Assembly (NCBI GenBank): GCA_910577075.1
Contig: CAJTKV010000028.1
Coordinates: 1 to 25,141 of the forward strand
Length of the DNA: 25,141 nt
DNA from: an uncultured Bacilli bacterium
GTDB lineage: Bacteria > Bacillota_I > Bacilli_A > RF39 > UBA660
Reading direction: 5' to 3'
Shown here: piece after piece, positions 7,638 through 14,955 of the stretch
Numbering within the stretch: position 1 is the first letter of the stretch
How the letters are laid out: every line of letters begins with the position of its first letter
The notes under the pieces: model-generated
Databases searched by the model: none
What the model was told of the DNA's origin: nothing
Seen by the model: the letters and a program-made list of their open reading frames with translations, nothing else
Translations under genes and position numbers: made by a program

Positions 7638-7684
7638 TTCATCCTCCTTAAATAAAAAGTATATAAAGCTCTCAGGTATCTATT

Positions 7685-7725
7685 ACTATACTACAAAAGT
7701 TTAAAAATGTCTACTAAAGACATTT
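7685..7725 (-). promoter_or_regulatory. Promoter of rnjA with an inverted repeat at the -35
   Basis: On the minus strand TAGACA (plus 7708-7713), a 17-nt spacer and TATAGT (plus 7685-7690). AAATGTCT (7705-7712) and AGACATTT (7718-7725) form an 8-bp inverted repeat overlapping the -35, a possible regulator site. The predicted 5' leader is about 40 nt, longer than for most genes here. Confidence 0.6.
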
Positions 7726-7819
7726 AATTTTACATAACATAATGTTTGATATTGTATCTCTTTGTCGAAAGCATTTTAAAGCTTTTAACTTATTGGTATA
7801 ACAGATTTGGGTGATAAAT

Positions 7820-8134
7820 ATGTTGAAGATAAATTTGGAGTATAAAAAGGGAATTTTATTTGTAAGATTAAAGGGGAATCTTAATAAGACGACAGCGCCA
7901 AGATTTAGAGATTATGCTTTGCCAATTATTAATGATTACAAGATAAAATACATGGTCTATAATTTAAATAATTTACATGTTTTAGATAATGTAGGCAAAG
8001 AAGTAATAAGGGAAAGTAGCAGTTGTATAAAAAAACATAAAGGAAAAGTATTACTCATAAATTCCAAAGAGAATAAATTAAATCTTGATAACTTATCAAA
8101 TGAATTAGTGGCTTTAGAATTGTTAAAAATTTAA
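7820..8134 (+). CDS. spoIIAA: SpoIIAA-like anti-anti-sigma factor (STAS domain), phosphosite lost
   Basis: A 104-residue STAS-domain protein that aligns along its length with SpoIIAA, the protein that releases sigma-F from SpoIIAB in the forespore. RLKGNLNKTT matches RLTGELDHHT, and NLNNLHVLDNVGKEVI matches the segment containing MDSSGLGVI. The serine that SpoIIAB phosphorylates (Ser58 in B. subtilis) is Asn57 here, and the next Ser is Val. I chose the ATG at 7820 with GGGTG at 7809-7813 over the GTG at 7811, which lies inside that site. Its stop overlaps the sigF start (TAATG). The promoter is unclear: TATAAC at 7797-7802 is the best -10, and I see no convincing sigma-H site. Confidence 0.82.
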   Translation: MLKINLEYKKGILFVRLKGNLNKTTAPRFRDYALPIINDYKIKYMVYNLNNLHVLDNVGKEVIRESSSCIKKHKGKVLLINSKENKLNLDNLSNELVALELLKI

Positions 8135-8751
8135 TGGATGAAATCATATCCGAAAATGAACTATTAATATATAGTATAGCTCGCAAGTTTTATAATGTAG
8201 AAAAAGAAGATTTATATCAAGCCGGTTGTTTGGGACTAATTAAAGCATATAATAATTATCAAGATAAAAGTGTTCCTTTTAGTTCATATGCCTACAAATA
8301 TATATTTGGAGAAATGTATGAACTGACAATCAAGAGCCGTAATATAAAACTCAATAAAGATTGCCTAAAGATATATAAAAATATTAATAAGGCTAGATCA
8401 TACATTACTCAAGTTTTAGGTCATGAAGCAACTCTAGAGGATATATGTGCCTATTTGGAAATAGACATTCAGGAAGCCGAATATGTTATGCGTGTTTGTG
8501 ATGATATGTTTAGTTTGGACGATGAGATGGCAAATATTCAAGTTGGCGTTGAAGGTGTTAATGATGATTTAATTCTTTGGGAGGAATCACTTGATACGTT
8601 AGATCCTTTATCATCTGCTGTAATGAAATATCGTTATCAATGTGATTTAACACAGAAGGAAGTAGCAGATATTCTTGGAATATCACAGGTTAATGTCTCA
8701 AGAATTGAATTCAAAAGTAAGAAAAAAATTCTCGAATATATTTCCGCATAA
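8134..8751 (+). CDS. sigF: Sporulation sigma factor, SigF type
   Basis: A 205-residue sigma-70 family protein. Region 2 spans about residues 5-75 (DLYQAGCLGLIKAYNNYQ, FSSYAYKYIFGEM), region 3 about 85-145 (EATLEDICAYLEIDIQEAE), and region 4 about 155-203 (LTQKEVADILGISQVNVSRI, a helix-turn-helix). Position between spoIIAA and spoVAC, and its length compared with B. subtilis SigF (about 255), support a shortened SigF that directs early forespore transcription. It could formally be a SigG-like factor, but the spoIIA context argues for SigF. Translation is probably coupled to spoIIAA through the TAATG overlap, with no separate ribosome-binding site visible. Confidence 0.88.
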   Translation: MDEIISENELLIYSIARKFYNVEKEDLYQAGCLGLIKAYNNYQDKSVPFSSYAYKYIFGEMYELTIKSRNIKLNKDCLKIYKNINKARSYITQVLGHEATLEDICAYLEIDIQEAEYVMRVCDDMFSLDDEMANIQVGVEGVNDDLILWEESLDTLDPLSSAVMKYRYQCDLTQKEVADILGISQVNVSRIEFKSKKKILEYISA

Positions 8752-8776
8752 CCTCCATAATAATAATGGAGGTTTT
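8750..8776 (+). promoter_or_regulatory. Hairpin that buries the spoVAC ribosome-binding site
   Basis: AACCTCCAT (8750-8758) pairs perfectly with ATGGAGGTT (8766-8774), loop 7 nt. The 5' arm includes the last two bases of the sigF stop codon, and the 3' arm contains the GGAGG (8768-8772) of spoVAC. A ribosome terminating on sigF would open it; a free transcript would hide the site. The short TTTT after it could also give weak termination. Confidence 0.7.
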
Positions 8777-8779
8777 CTT

Positions 8780-9181
8780 ATGAACTATCAAAATATTGTA
8801 AAAAATATCACACCTAAGGAAAAAAGATTAGAAAATGCCATTGCGGCATTTATATCTGGGGGATTAATTGGTTCAATGTCGGAGATATTAGTCTCGTCTT
8901 TAGGGGTTGATGCTATGCTCATCGCCTGGATTGTGGCTGCATCGCTTTTAACAGGCTTGGGAAAATTTGATACGATTGTCGATTATTTGAAAATGGGAGT
9001 AATAATTCCCATTACGGGATTTGCGCATTCGGTTTCCTCGGCTTCTTTAGAATATAAAGAGGAAGGTTTTATAACGGGTATTGGAGCAAATTTTTTGAAA
9101 TTGGCAGGAAGTGTAATTCTCTATGGAATAGTGGCAGCTAGTATTCTAGCTTTAGTGAGGTGTTTATTATGGTTAGTATAG
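8780..9181 (+). CDS. spoVAC: Stage V sporulation protein AC
   Basis: A 133-residue membrane protein with about four hydrophobic segments, starting NYQNIVKNITPKEKRLENA and containing FISGGLIGSMSE and GITGFAHSVSS-like segments (here IPITGFAHSVSSASLEYKEEG), as in SpoVAC. With SpoVAD and SpoVAE it forms the channel that moves dipicolinic acid into the forespore and out during germination, in the spore inner membrane. The ATG at 8780 has GGAGG 7 nt upstream; longer in-frame starts lie inside sigF. It overlaps spoVAD by 13 nt. Confidence 0.93.
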   Translation: MNYQNIVKNITPKEKRLENAIAAFISGGLIGSMSEILVSSLGVDAMLIAWIVAASLLTGLGKFDTIVDYLKMGVIIPITGFAHSVSSASLEYKEEGFITGIGANFLKLAGSVILYGIVAASILALVRCLLWLV

Positions 9182-10134
9182 GTTTTAATAATGTCTATAT
9201 AGGCGATTGGTTTTCTATTGCCTCTCCAGATGAAGAAAAAGGCTATATCAAAAATGTCGATATGTATATGAAAGATTACTACTATGGTGAAAAAACACCA
9301 GAAAAAGCGGAGTTAAAAATGCAAAAGACAGTTGTCAATAATTTACTTCAAAGAAATAAGTTTGATCTGATAATTGGAGGAGATTTATCTAATCAGTTGG
9401 GAATTATGAATATGACTGCTAAGAATTATAATAAGTCATTTCTGGGAGTTTATAGTGCGTGTGCATCGTTTGTCGAAAGTATGATAATAGGTGCTAATTT
9501 ATTGACGAATAAGCAACTAAAGTCTGCTTGCTTGCTTACAAGTTCACATATTTTGGGAAGCGAACGACAATTTAGATTTCCTAATGAATATGGTTCTTTA
9601 AAAGCATGCTATACGACATCGACGATAACGGCATCTTGTGGAGCAGTTATTACTAATTCTCAGACGAAGTATAAAATAACTTCAGGAACGATTGGAAGTG
9701 TTGTCGATTATGATATAAAAGATGTTGCCAATATGGGAGCAATAATGGCACCAGCTGCAGCTAAGACGATTTATGAACATTTAATAAATAATGGTGCGAC
9801 AATCGACGATTATGATATTATTCTGACGGGAGATTTAGGAAAATTAGGACTTGAATTTTTAGAGTATCTTTTAAAGACGGAATATAACATTATGAATTTC
9901 CGCAATATATGTGATGCGGGAAGTTGCATATATAAGGAAGGCCAAGAGAAATACATGGGTGGAAGTGGTCCAAGTGTTTTACCATTCGTTTTCTTCAACA
10001 AAATTATTCACAATAAAAAATATAAAAGAATATTACTTGTTGGAACCGGTGCTCTTCACAATCCTACTTTAGTAAATCAAAAGAATAGCATTCCGGCAGT
10101 GGCTCATGCAATAGAAATAGAGGTGGCATCATGA
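9169..10134 (+). CDS. spoVAD: Stage V sporulation protein AD
   Basis: A 321-residue soluble protein with a thiolase/ketosynthase-like fold that binds dipicolinic acid on the spore inner membrane. Characteristic segments are SIGFNNVYIGDW at the N-terminus, LGVYSACASFVESM near residue 98, ILTGDLGKLG and DAGSCIYKEGQEKYMGGSGP. Length is close to the roughly 335 residues of the family. ATG at 9169 has GAGGTG at 9157-9162; the in-frame GTG at 9160 lies within that site. It overlaps spoVAC and is itself overlapped by spoVAE (ATGA). Confidence 0.95.
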   Translation: MVSIGFNNVYIGDWFSIASPDEEKGYIKNVDMYMKDYYYGEKTPEKAELKMQKTVVNNLLQRNKFDLIIGGDLSNQLGIMNMTAKNYNKSFLGVYSACASFVESMIIGANLLTNKQLKSACLLTSSHILGSERQFRFPNEYGSLKACYTTSTITASCGAVITNSQTKYKITSGTIGSVVDYDIKDVANMGAIMAPAAAKTIYEHLINNGATIDDYDIILTGDLGKLGLEFLEYLLKTEYNIMNFRNICDAGSCIYKEGQEKYMGGSGPSVLPFVFFNKIIHNKKYKRILLVGTGALHNPTLVNQKNSIPAVAHAIEIEVAS

Positions 10135-10454
10135 TTATAAAATCGTTTATTTTTACGGGAATTATTTGTCTTATAGCTCAAATAATTAAAGATAATACCC
10201 GTTTAACCAGTGGTCATATTACTAGTATGTTTGTCGTTATTGGAGCCATACTTGGTTTCTTTGGCATTTATGATAAATTAATTAGTCGATTTGGAGGAGG
10301 AGCAAGTGTAGTCATTATGTCCTTTGGCAATACTCTTTATAAAACGGCTGTTGAAAAAGGCATATTAAATATGCTGTCGGGAGTTTCTGTGGGCATTGTA
10401 ACCTCTATTTTAATGGCATTTATTATAACGTTAATTTTTAGAGTTAAGGACTAA
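10131..10454 (+). CDS. spoVAE: Stage V sporulation protein AE (AEb type)
   Basis: A 107-residue membrane protein with three to four hydrophobic segments and the SpoVAEb-type middle FGGGASVVIMSFGNTLYKTA. It starts in the ATGA overlap with spoVAD, with AGAGGTGG just upstream. The set AC-AD-AEb without AA, AB, AEa or AF is the reduced operon typical of clostridia and related spore-formers. No clear terminator follows. Confidence 0.93.
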   Translation: MIIKSFIFTGIICLIAQIIKDNTRLTSGHITSMFVVIGAILGFFGIYDKLISRFGGGASVVIMSFGNTLYKTAVEKGILNMLSGVSVGIVTSILMAFIITLIFRVKD

Positions 10455-10457
10455 TGC

Positions 10458-10486
10458 TTGTAAAAAAAATAATTATTATTTATAAT
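10458..10486 (+). promoter_or_regulatory. Promoter of the 10505 gene
   Basis: TTGTAA (10458-10463), a 17-nt spacer, then TATAAT (10481-10486). The expected start is at the AGGTGA ribosome-binding site (10493-10498). It separates this gene from the sporulation operon. Confidence 0.75.
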
Positions 10487-10504
10487 TATGCTAGGTGAAA
10501 TAAT

Positions 10505-11737
10505 ATGAAGAAAAAGATATTATTCACATTAATAATTATTGTAATAGTTATTATTCTCTTTATTAGCATGCTTTTCCTAGAGGAAAAAGAGAATAATATT
10601 AATGATTTAGTTAAAGATGTGGAATCTAATGTTTTAATAGGTAAAGATGAATTAAAAGTTACTTATATTAAGGGCAATATGCTCGATGAAAGTATATCTT
10701 TTGGAAATGTTACTAGTAAAATTATTAAAATAGAAAATAAAAATGACAAGTCGATAAGTTTTGCTATTCATCTAAAAGATGCCATTATAAGCGATGAAGA
10801 GTTGACCTACAGTGTAACATATGCCGAGGATATTAATGGAGTATATGAAGCAATTGGAAAAACGGAGAAAGTAAATAGCAATAATATTTTAATTTATAAT
10901 ATTGCTATTGAAGCATCTAAAGAAATATATATAAAAATTGAATTTAAAGCTAATTATGAACCTGAGAATACTAGTTTAAAGGGAATTTTAAGTGTTGAAA
11001 ATAATTTAAGTGCTACGGAGTTATTTTCTGAAAGTATTTTAGAATTTCAAAAAAATCTCGATGAGAAGATTAATAATTTGAATGGCATAACGGAAAGTGG
11101 CTATTACTTAATTAATATCAATGATTTAAAACAAAAAAATAGTAAATATAATGGTTATTGTTTAATCGATGCAACTGACTATTCCGATTTGAAATTTTAT
11201 TATACAGTTTATAATGAAAAATATATCTTAACGGATTATCAATTAAAGGATCAAAAGATTACTAAGAGTAATTTAAAAAATAAGACTGATGCATTGATTA
11301 AAAATGTAAATACAGAAGCGATATGTCGCTATCACACAAAAAAAGATTGTTTACCATTTAATTCTTTAAAGGTCAATAACTTAGGCGGTAAAGATGTATT
11401 TACTGCTAATGTGAAAAAAACAGTAGATGATTTTAAAAAAGGCTTTAATAAAACAGAGAAAAAGGTTTATATTTCGGAAGTACATAGTAATGGCATAAAT
11501 GGCTATATATTAGTTAATAATAAGTTAGATAAACCGGAATATTATCTTTATCTTGCTAATTCATTATATATGGTATCGGGTTATAATATGACTAAGTATG
11601 GGATGTTTTCATCTGAATCAACAACTGTAAGAGCTTATAATGAATCGGCCTTTAAATTATCGGCATCATCGTCAAAAGTTGTGTGTTCCTTTACAGGTTT
11701 TAATGAATGTTATGACATGAATAACGAAAAAGTATAG
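10505..11737 (+). CDS. Membrane-anchored extracellular protein with duplicated C-x7-C domain
   Basis: A 410-residue protein of unrecognised family. A hydrophobic segment at about 5-25 is a membrane anchor or uncleaved signal; the rest should face outside. Residues about 45-165 look beta-rich (KVTYIKGNMLDE... VTYAEDINGVYEAIG). Two regions then resemble each other: residues ~199-282 (NGY at 216-218, C274 and C282) and ~320-402 (NGY at 332-334, C394 and C402). Each ends in C-x7-C, suggesting a disulfide per copy. The general look recalls minor pilin or surface-adhesin domains, but I cannot assign one. It has its own promoter and terminator, so it is a single-gene unit after the sporulation operon. 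Confidence 0.75.
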   Translation: MKKKILFTLIIIVIVIILFISMLFLEEKENNINDLVKDVESNVLIGKDELKVTYIKGNMLDESISFGNVTSKIIKIENKNDKSISFAIHLKDAIISDEELTYSVTYAEDINGVYEAIGKTEKVNSNNILIYNIAIEASKEIYIKIEFKANYEPENTSLKGILSVENNLSATELFSESILEFQKNLDEKINNLNGITESGYYLININDLKQKNSKYNGYCLIDATDYSDLKFYYTVYNEKYILTDYQLKDQKITKSNLKNKTDALIKNVNTEAICRYHTKKDCLPFNSLKVNNLGGKDVFTANVKKTVDDFKKGFNKTEKKVYISEVHSNGINGYILVNNKLDKPEYYLYLANSLYMVSGYNMTKYGMFSSESTTVRAYNESAFKLSASSSKVVCSFTGFNECYDMNNEKV

Positions 11738-11755
11738 AAAATATACTTTTTTTAT
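11727..11755 (+). terminator. Terminator after the 10505 gene
   Basis: A 10-bp stem (AAAAAGTATA 11727-11736 with TATACTTTTT 11742-11751), 5-nt loop, and further T residues. The 5' arm lies in the end of the gene. Confidence 0.75.
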
Positions 11756-11786
11756 TATACAATGATTATAAGAGTAGGAGAAAAAT

Positions 11787-13700
11787 ATGAAGAATAAAAA
11801 GAAAACAATTATCGTAATGATACCCATAATTTTACTTATAGTCATTAGTGGTCTTTTGAGTATCATAACTTATCGCGAAACTAAAAAAATGCATAATTAT
11901 TTTGAAGGGGAAGAACAGACAGCGATTATTCCCTTGGTAACAAATCAAGAGAGTATTAATAAAAGATTAGATGCTATCTCTAATGACACTAGATATACTT
12001 TCGAGCAAGCTTATGTCGAATTAAATCCATATAAAATAAGTCCATTATCAGCTATAATTATCTATTCATCAAAAAGTGATGAAAGCGTTGAAGTATATAT
12101 AAATGGCAAAAAAGTGACAAAGATGGATGCGAGTAAGAAACATATTATTCCCATTTACGGATTATATGAAGATATGGAAAATAAAGTAAAATTGGTTGCA
12201 AATAATAAGGAAATAGAATACTCCATTAGGACAGAAGCCAGCAATATTGCCTATCCTTTAGAGGTTTTAGAAAAAAGTGAAAAAGTCAATAATGAGGATC
12301 TTTATTTTACAGTAGCATCTTATGCAACTTGGTTAACAGGATGGGATAGTGAAGGAAAACTTCGCTTTTATCTAACGGAAGATATGCGTATGGATGTTGA
12401 ATGGTTAGATAATGGGCATTTTATAATTGGAACATCGCAAGGACAATTTGCCGAAAATTTTCTCAGTTTTGTAGAGATGGATTATTTAGGAAAAATTTAT
12501 AATTACTATACAATGAAAAACGGTTTTTCTTTTGAATCACAAATACTAAATAATGGCAATATAATGAGTGCTGGAGGAGTAACACCAGTATATGTGAAAG
12601 AACAACTTATTTATGAAATGAATCCTAAGACTGGAGAAGTTGTCAGTGATATAAATTTAGCCAAAATATTTAAGGAAATTGACCCTGAATTTGATGATAC
12701 ATATTTGGGACAAAAAGCTATAAGAAATGGATTCTATCTAAATGAAAAAAATAACGAGATGATTGTATCCTTTAGAGGAATTGATACAGTATTTTGTGTT
12801 GATTATAAAGAGAAAAAATTAAAATGGATATTCACTAATCCAAATAATAAGGCCTTTAAATCAGCTGTGTGGGACCAATATCGCATAAGAAGTAAAAAGG
12901 ATAATTATCCTTGGGGACAACATTCTCCTAAGATTACGAGTGAGGGATATATAGCATTTTTTAATAATGGATATGAACGCATAAATGGATTTGAAGCAGG
13001 AGGACCAGATGAGGTAAGTAATTATAAGAATAATTATTCGCGTGCAGAAATTTATGAAATTAAAAATATGGAAGCTAAGTTAGTATGGAGTTATGACGCT
13101 GATAAGAAGTTATTCTCTCATCAATATGGTTCAATTGATGTTTATGAAAATAATTCTAAACTAGTTAATTTTGGATATGTTTTAGATGATGATTATCGCG
13201 CTACAAAAGGAGCAACTCTATCAACTTCTGAAAAAAACCCAGATCATATATATTCTTTAATTATTGAATTTGATAAAAATGATAATATAGTCTTTAAAGC
13301 TAAATGCGAAGAGGGAAAATATAGAGCATTTAAACATAACTTATATGATGAAGAAACTTCAAATATGGAAGTAACTAAATTGAATATATTTAATAGCATA
13401 GAAGCAGATAATTTAGTAGAAAAAAATACTAAAGAAATCAATTTAGAGGATACAGTGGAATGGATAAACAGTTGTGATTTTACGAAGAACACTTTTAAAA
13501 CAGATTTTGATATCAAGGAAAATGATGAAGTAAAATTATATTTTGTCAATAAGGGTGGAAAAATCAATATTTTAACCTATAAAGAAAAAGATAATTCACA
13601 AATCAATAGGATATTTAATGTTGAATTAAATGGCAAGTATGCATTGTATATTGATATTAATGGAACTATTTATAATACTAAGAAGACGATTCAATTTTAG
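11787..13700 (+). CDS. Membrane-anchored arylsulfate sulfotransferase family protein
   Basis: 637 residues. The family transfers sulfate from one phenol ester to another through a histidine intermediate and forms a six-bladed propeller after an N-terminal beta-sandwich. Here an N-terminal anchor (about 7-28) places the enzyme outside the membrane. The N-domain includes NPYKISPLSAIIIYSSKSDE (81-100), and the propeller includes WLDNGHFIIGTSQGQ, LNNGNIMSAGG, WGQHSPKI (His379), FFNNGYERINGF (Arg398) and FSHQYGSIDVY (His445). These fit the family's His356, Arg374 and His436 (E. coli AssT numbering) in order and spacing. An equivalent of His252 is not obvious: the matching stretch reads GFSFESQILNNG. 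AGGAG precedes the ATG. A weak TATAAG (11767-11772) may be its promoter. Substrate unknown. Confidence 0.8.
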   Translation: MKNKKKTIIVMIPIILLIVISGLLSIITYRETKKMHNYFEGEEQTAIIPLVTNQESINKRLDAISNDTRYTFEQAYVELNPYKISPLSAIIIYSSKSDESVEVYINGKKVTKMDASKKHIIPIYGLYEDMENKVKLVANNKEIEYSIRTEASNIAYPLEVLEKSEKVNNEDLYFTVASYATWLTGWDSEGKLRFYLTEDMRMDVEWLDNGHFIIGTSQGQFAENFLSFVEMDYLGKIYNYYTMKNGFSFESQILNNGNIMSAGGVTPVYVKEQLIYEMNPKTGEVVSDINLAKIFKEIDPEFDDTYLGQKAIRNGFYLNEKNNEMIVSFRGIDTVFCVDYKEKKLKWIFTNPNNKAFKSAVWDQYRIRSKKDNYPWGQHSPKITSEGYIAFFNNGYERINGFEAGGPDEVSNYKNNYSRAEIYEIKNMEAKLVWSYDADKKLFSHQYGSIDVYENNSKLVNFGYVLDDDYRATKGATLSTSEKNPDHIYSLIIEFDKNDNIVFKAKCEEGKYRAFKHNLYDEETSNMEVTKLNIFNSIEADNLVEKNTKEINLEDTVEWINSCDFTKNTFKTDFDIKENDEVKLYFVNKGGKINILTYKEKDNSQINRIFNVELNGKYALYIDINGTIYNTKKTIQF

Positions 13701-13703
13701 ATG

Positions 13704-13736
13704 AAAGAATGATTTAGTCATTCTTTTTATTTTTTT
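13704..13736 (+). terminator. Terminator after the sulfotransferase gene
   Basis: A 9-bp stem (AAAGAATGA 13704-13712 with TCATTCTTT 13718-13726), 5-nt loop, then a T-rich run. Confidence 0.8.
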
Positions 13737-13760
13737 ATAGTAATTATTTAAAAATCATTA

Positions 13761-13766
13761 TATAAT
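13761..13766 (+). promoter_or_regulatory. -10 box of the 13795 gene
   Basis: A perfect TATAAT; the -35 is poor (TAGTAA at 13738-13743, spacer 17). The expected transcript start near 13773 lies after the ATG at 13768, which excludes that ATG as a start. Confidence 0.6.
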
Positions 13767-13794
13767 AATGTTAATAATAATTGGGGTGAATAAA

Positions 13795-14673
13795 GTGCAA
13801 AGAAAAATATTAATAATAACGATGATTTTTTTACTTATTATGATGATGGGAGTATTCGCTAAGAAAATATATGAAGATAAGGGCGAAGTCTTTAATAAAG
13901 AATTGACGACTTTCTTAAATGATTTTAAGGATCTCAGTACTAAAGTAAGTAGGTATGAGATAAAAAAGTCAGGTAAGTTATCTATATCGGCGAATTATAA
14001 AGGAGCTCATGGAGAGAATTTTCCTCACGATTTTGAATTTAATTACGCCTTAAAAGGTAATAAAATTTATTTTGAAAATAAGGATGGATATAACAGTTTA
14101 AGTTTGAATAAAGATTTAATTAATGTATTAAAATCTTTCAATAAGAAGATAGAAGTTGATAAGGTTCGTGCAAGTAATAGTACTATCAATTTTACTAATG
14201 CTACTTTGAATCTCAATGTCGAATATATAAATAATCTATATAAAACTTCTTTTAAGGAGATTACAGCAACAGTTTATTTTAATAATTTCTTATCAAAAAA
14301 TGTGGAAAAGACAGTTATAAAAATAGATGATATAGTAATTACTAAAATAGGTAAGAGTTATATAATTGATGTGGATGATTATAATATAAAATTCAACTTC
14401 AATAAGAGTGGGTATTCAATAAATATAAATGATGATATTAAGATGAATGTCTTTAATGAGACAACTAATGACCGATATACATTAGTTGTTGGTAAATATG
14501 TGTATTCTTTCACTGTTAGAGAAGATGGTATAGATTTTGTGGCAAGTACGGGGGCTAGTATTTATAATAGTTTCGATGTTGTTGCCAAATATGATGATAT
14601 TGAATTGAATCTAAATAAGGAATTAGATATAGAGAAAAATCCAATAACGCGTTATTTTAGTGAAGTAAAATAA
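13795..14673 (+). CDS. Membrane-anchored hypothetical protein, 292 aa
   Basis: I do not recognise a family. The N-terminus (QRKILIITMIFLLIMMMGVF) is a membrane anchor; the remainder is polar, rich in Asn, Lys and Asp, and looks beta-stranded (for example FNYALKGNKIYFENKDGYNS and VTKIGK-type strands). There are no cysteines in the exported part. I chose the GTG at 13795 because GGGGTG lies at 13783-13788 and the upstream in-frame ATG precedes the predicted transcript start. It has its own terminator. It is the third consecutive gene here coding for a surface protein with an N-terminal anchor. Confidence 0.75.
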   Translation: MQRKILIITMIFLLIMMMGVFAKKIYEDKGEVFNKELTTFLNDFKDLSTKVSRYEIKKSGKLSISANYKGAHGENFPHDFEFNYALKGNKIYFENKDGYNSLSLNKDLINVLKSFNKKIEVDKVRASNSTINFTNATLNLNVEYINNLYKTSFKEITATVYFNNFLSKNVEKTVIKIDDIVITKIGKSYIIDVDDYNIKFNFNKSGYSININDDIKMNVFNETTNDRYTLVVGKYVYSFTVREDGIDFVASTGASIYNSFDVVAKYDDIELNLNKELDIEKNPITRYFSEVK

Positions 14674-14701
14674 AAAGATGTTTATCATAAACATCTTTTT
14701 G
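14672..14701 (+). terminator. Terminator after the 13795 gene
   Basis: A 13-bp perfect stem (14672-14684 with 14688-14700) with a 3-nt loop and T-rich 3' arm; the complementary strand is A/T-symmetric, so it may also act on minus-strand transcripts passing rpmB. Confidence 0.85.
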
Positions 14702-14710
14702 TTATGCATA

Positions 14711-14743
14711 AAAAAAGCTTAATATTAATTAAGCAGCTTTTTT
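14711..14743 (-). terminator. Terminator of rpmB
   Basis: On the minus strand, arms 14728-14743 and 14711-14723 pair with a 3-nt bulge, ending in a run of T. The 5' arm contains the last rpmB codons and stop. Confidence 0.7.
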
Positions 14744-14896
14744 AAAAGACTTCCATTCACGAGCAGACATTGTTACTTTAATTCCCTCGATCTTTTTAGT
14801 TTGTTTATTTGGTTTTTGTTGCATCTTAGTTGCATTTAAAGCATGTGATCTTCTATTTCCAAATAAAGGTTTTTTTCTAGTTATATTAACTGCCAT
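14729..14896 (-). CDS. rpmB: Large ribosomal subunit protein bL28
   Basis: A 55-residue, very basic protein with GNRRSHALNATK, the signature of bL28, and VTMSAREWKS matching the conserved VRVSARxLKS part. It is slightly shorter than the usual ~62 residues and lacks the N-terminal cysteine of the zinc-type form. The ATG at 14896 has GGAGGG 6 nt upstream (minus strand); the longer in-frame TTG start at 14914 would include that site. It has its own promoter and terminator. Confidence 0.95.
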   Translation of the reverse strand: MAVNITRKKPLFGNRRSHALNATKMQQKPNKQTKKIEGIKVTMSAREWKSFKKAA

Positions 14897-14926
14897 AATT
14901 TTCCCTCCAATCAAGAATTCCCTAAA

Positions 14927-14955
14927 ATTATATCAATTAAAACCTTATAAGTCAA
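14927..14955 (-). promoter_or_regulatory. Promoter of rpmB
   Basis: Minus-strand TTGACT (plus 14950-14955), a 17-nt spacer and TGA-TATAAT (TATAAT at plus 14927-14932). The -35 lies inside the last codons of the upstream gene. Confidence 0.85.

Noticed and set aside
7638..7819. Sigma-H promoter of spoIIAA
   Set aside because: I looked for an AGGA..T and GAAT pair with the right spacing and found no convincing match; only a weak TATAAC remains.
13768..13794. ATG at 13768 as the start of the anchored 292-aa protein
   Set aside because: It lies only 1 nt past the TATAAT, before the expected transcript start; the GTG at 13795 has GGGGTG upstream.
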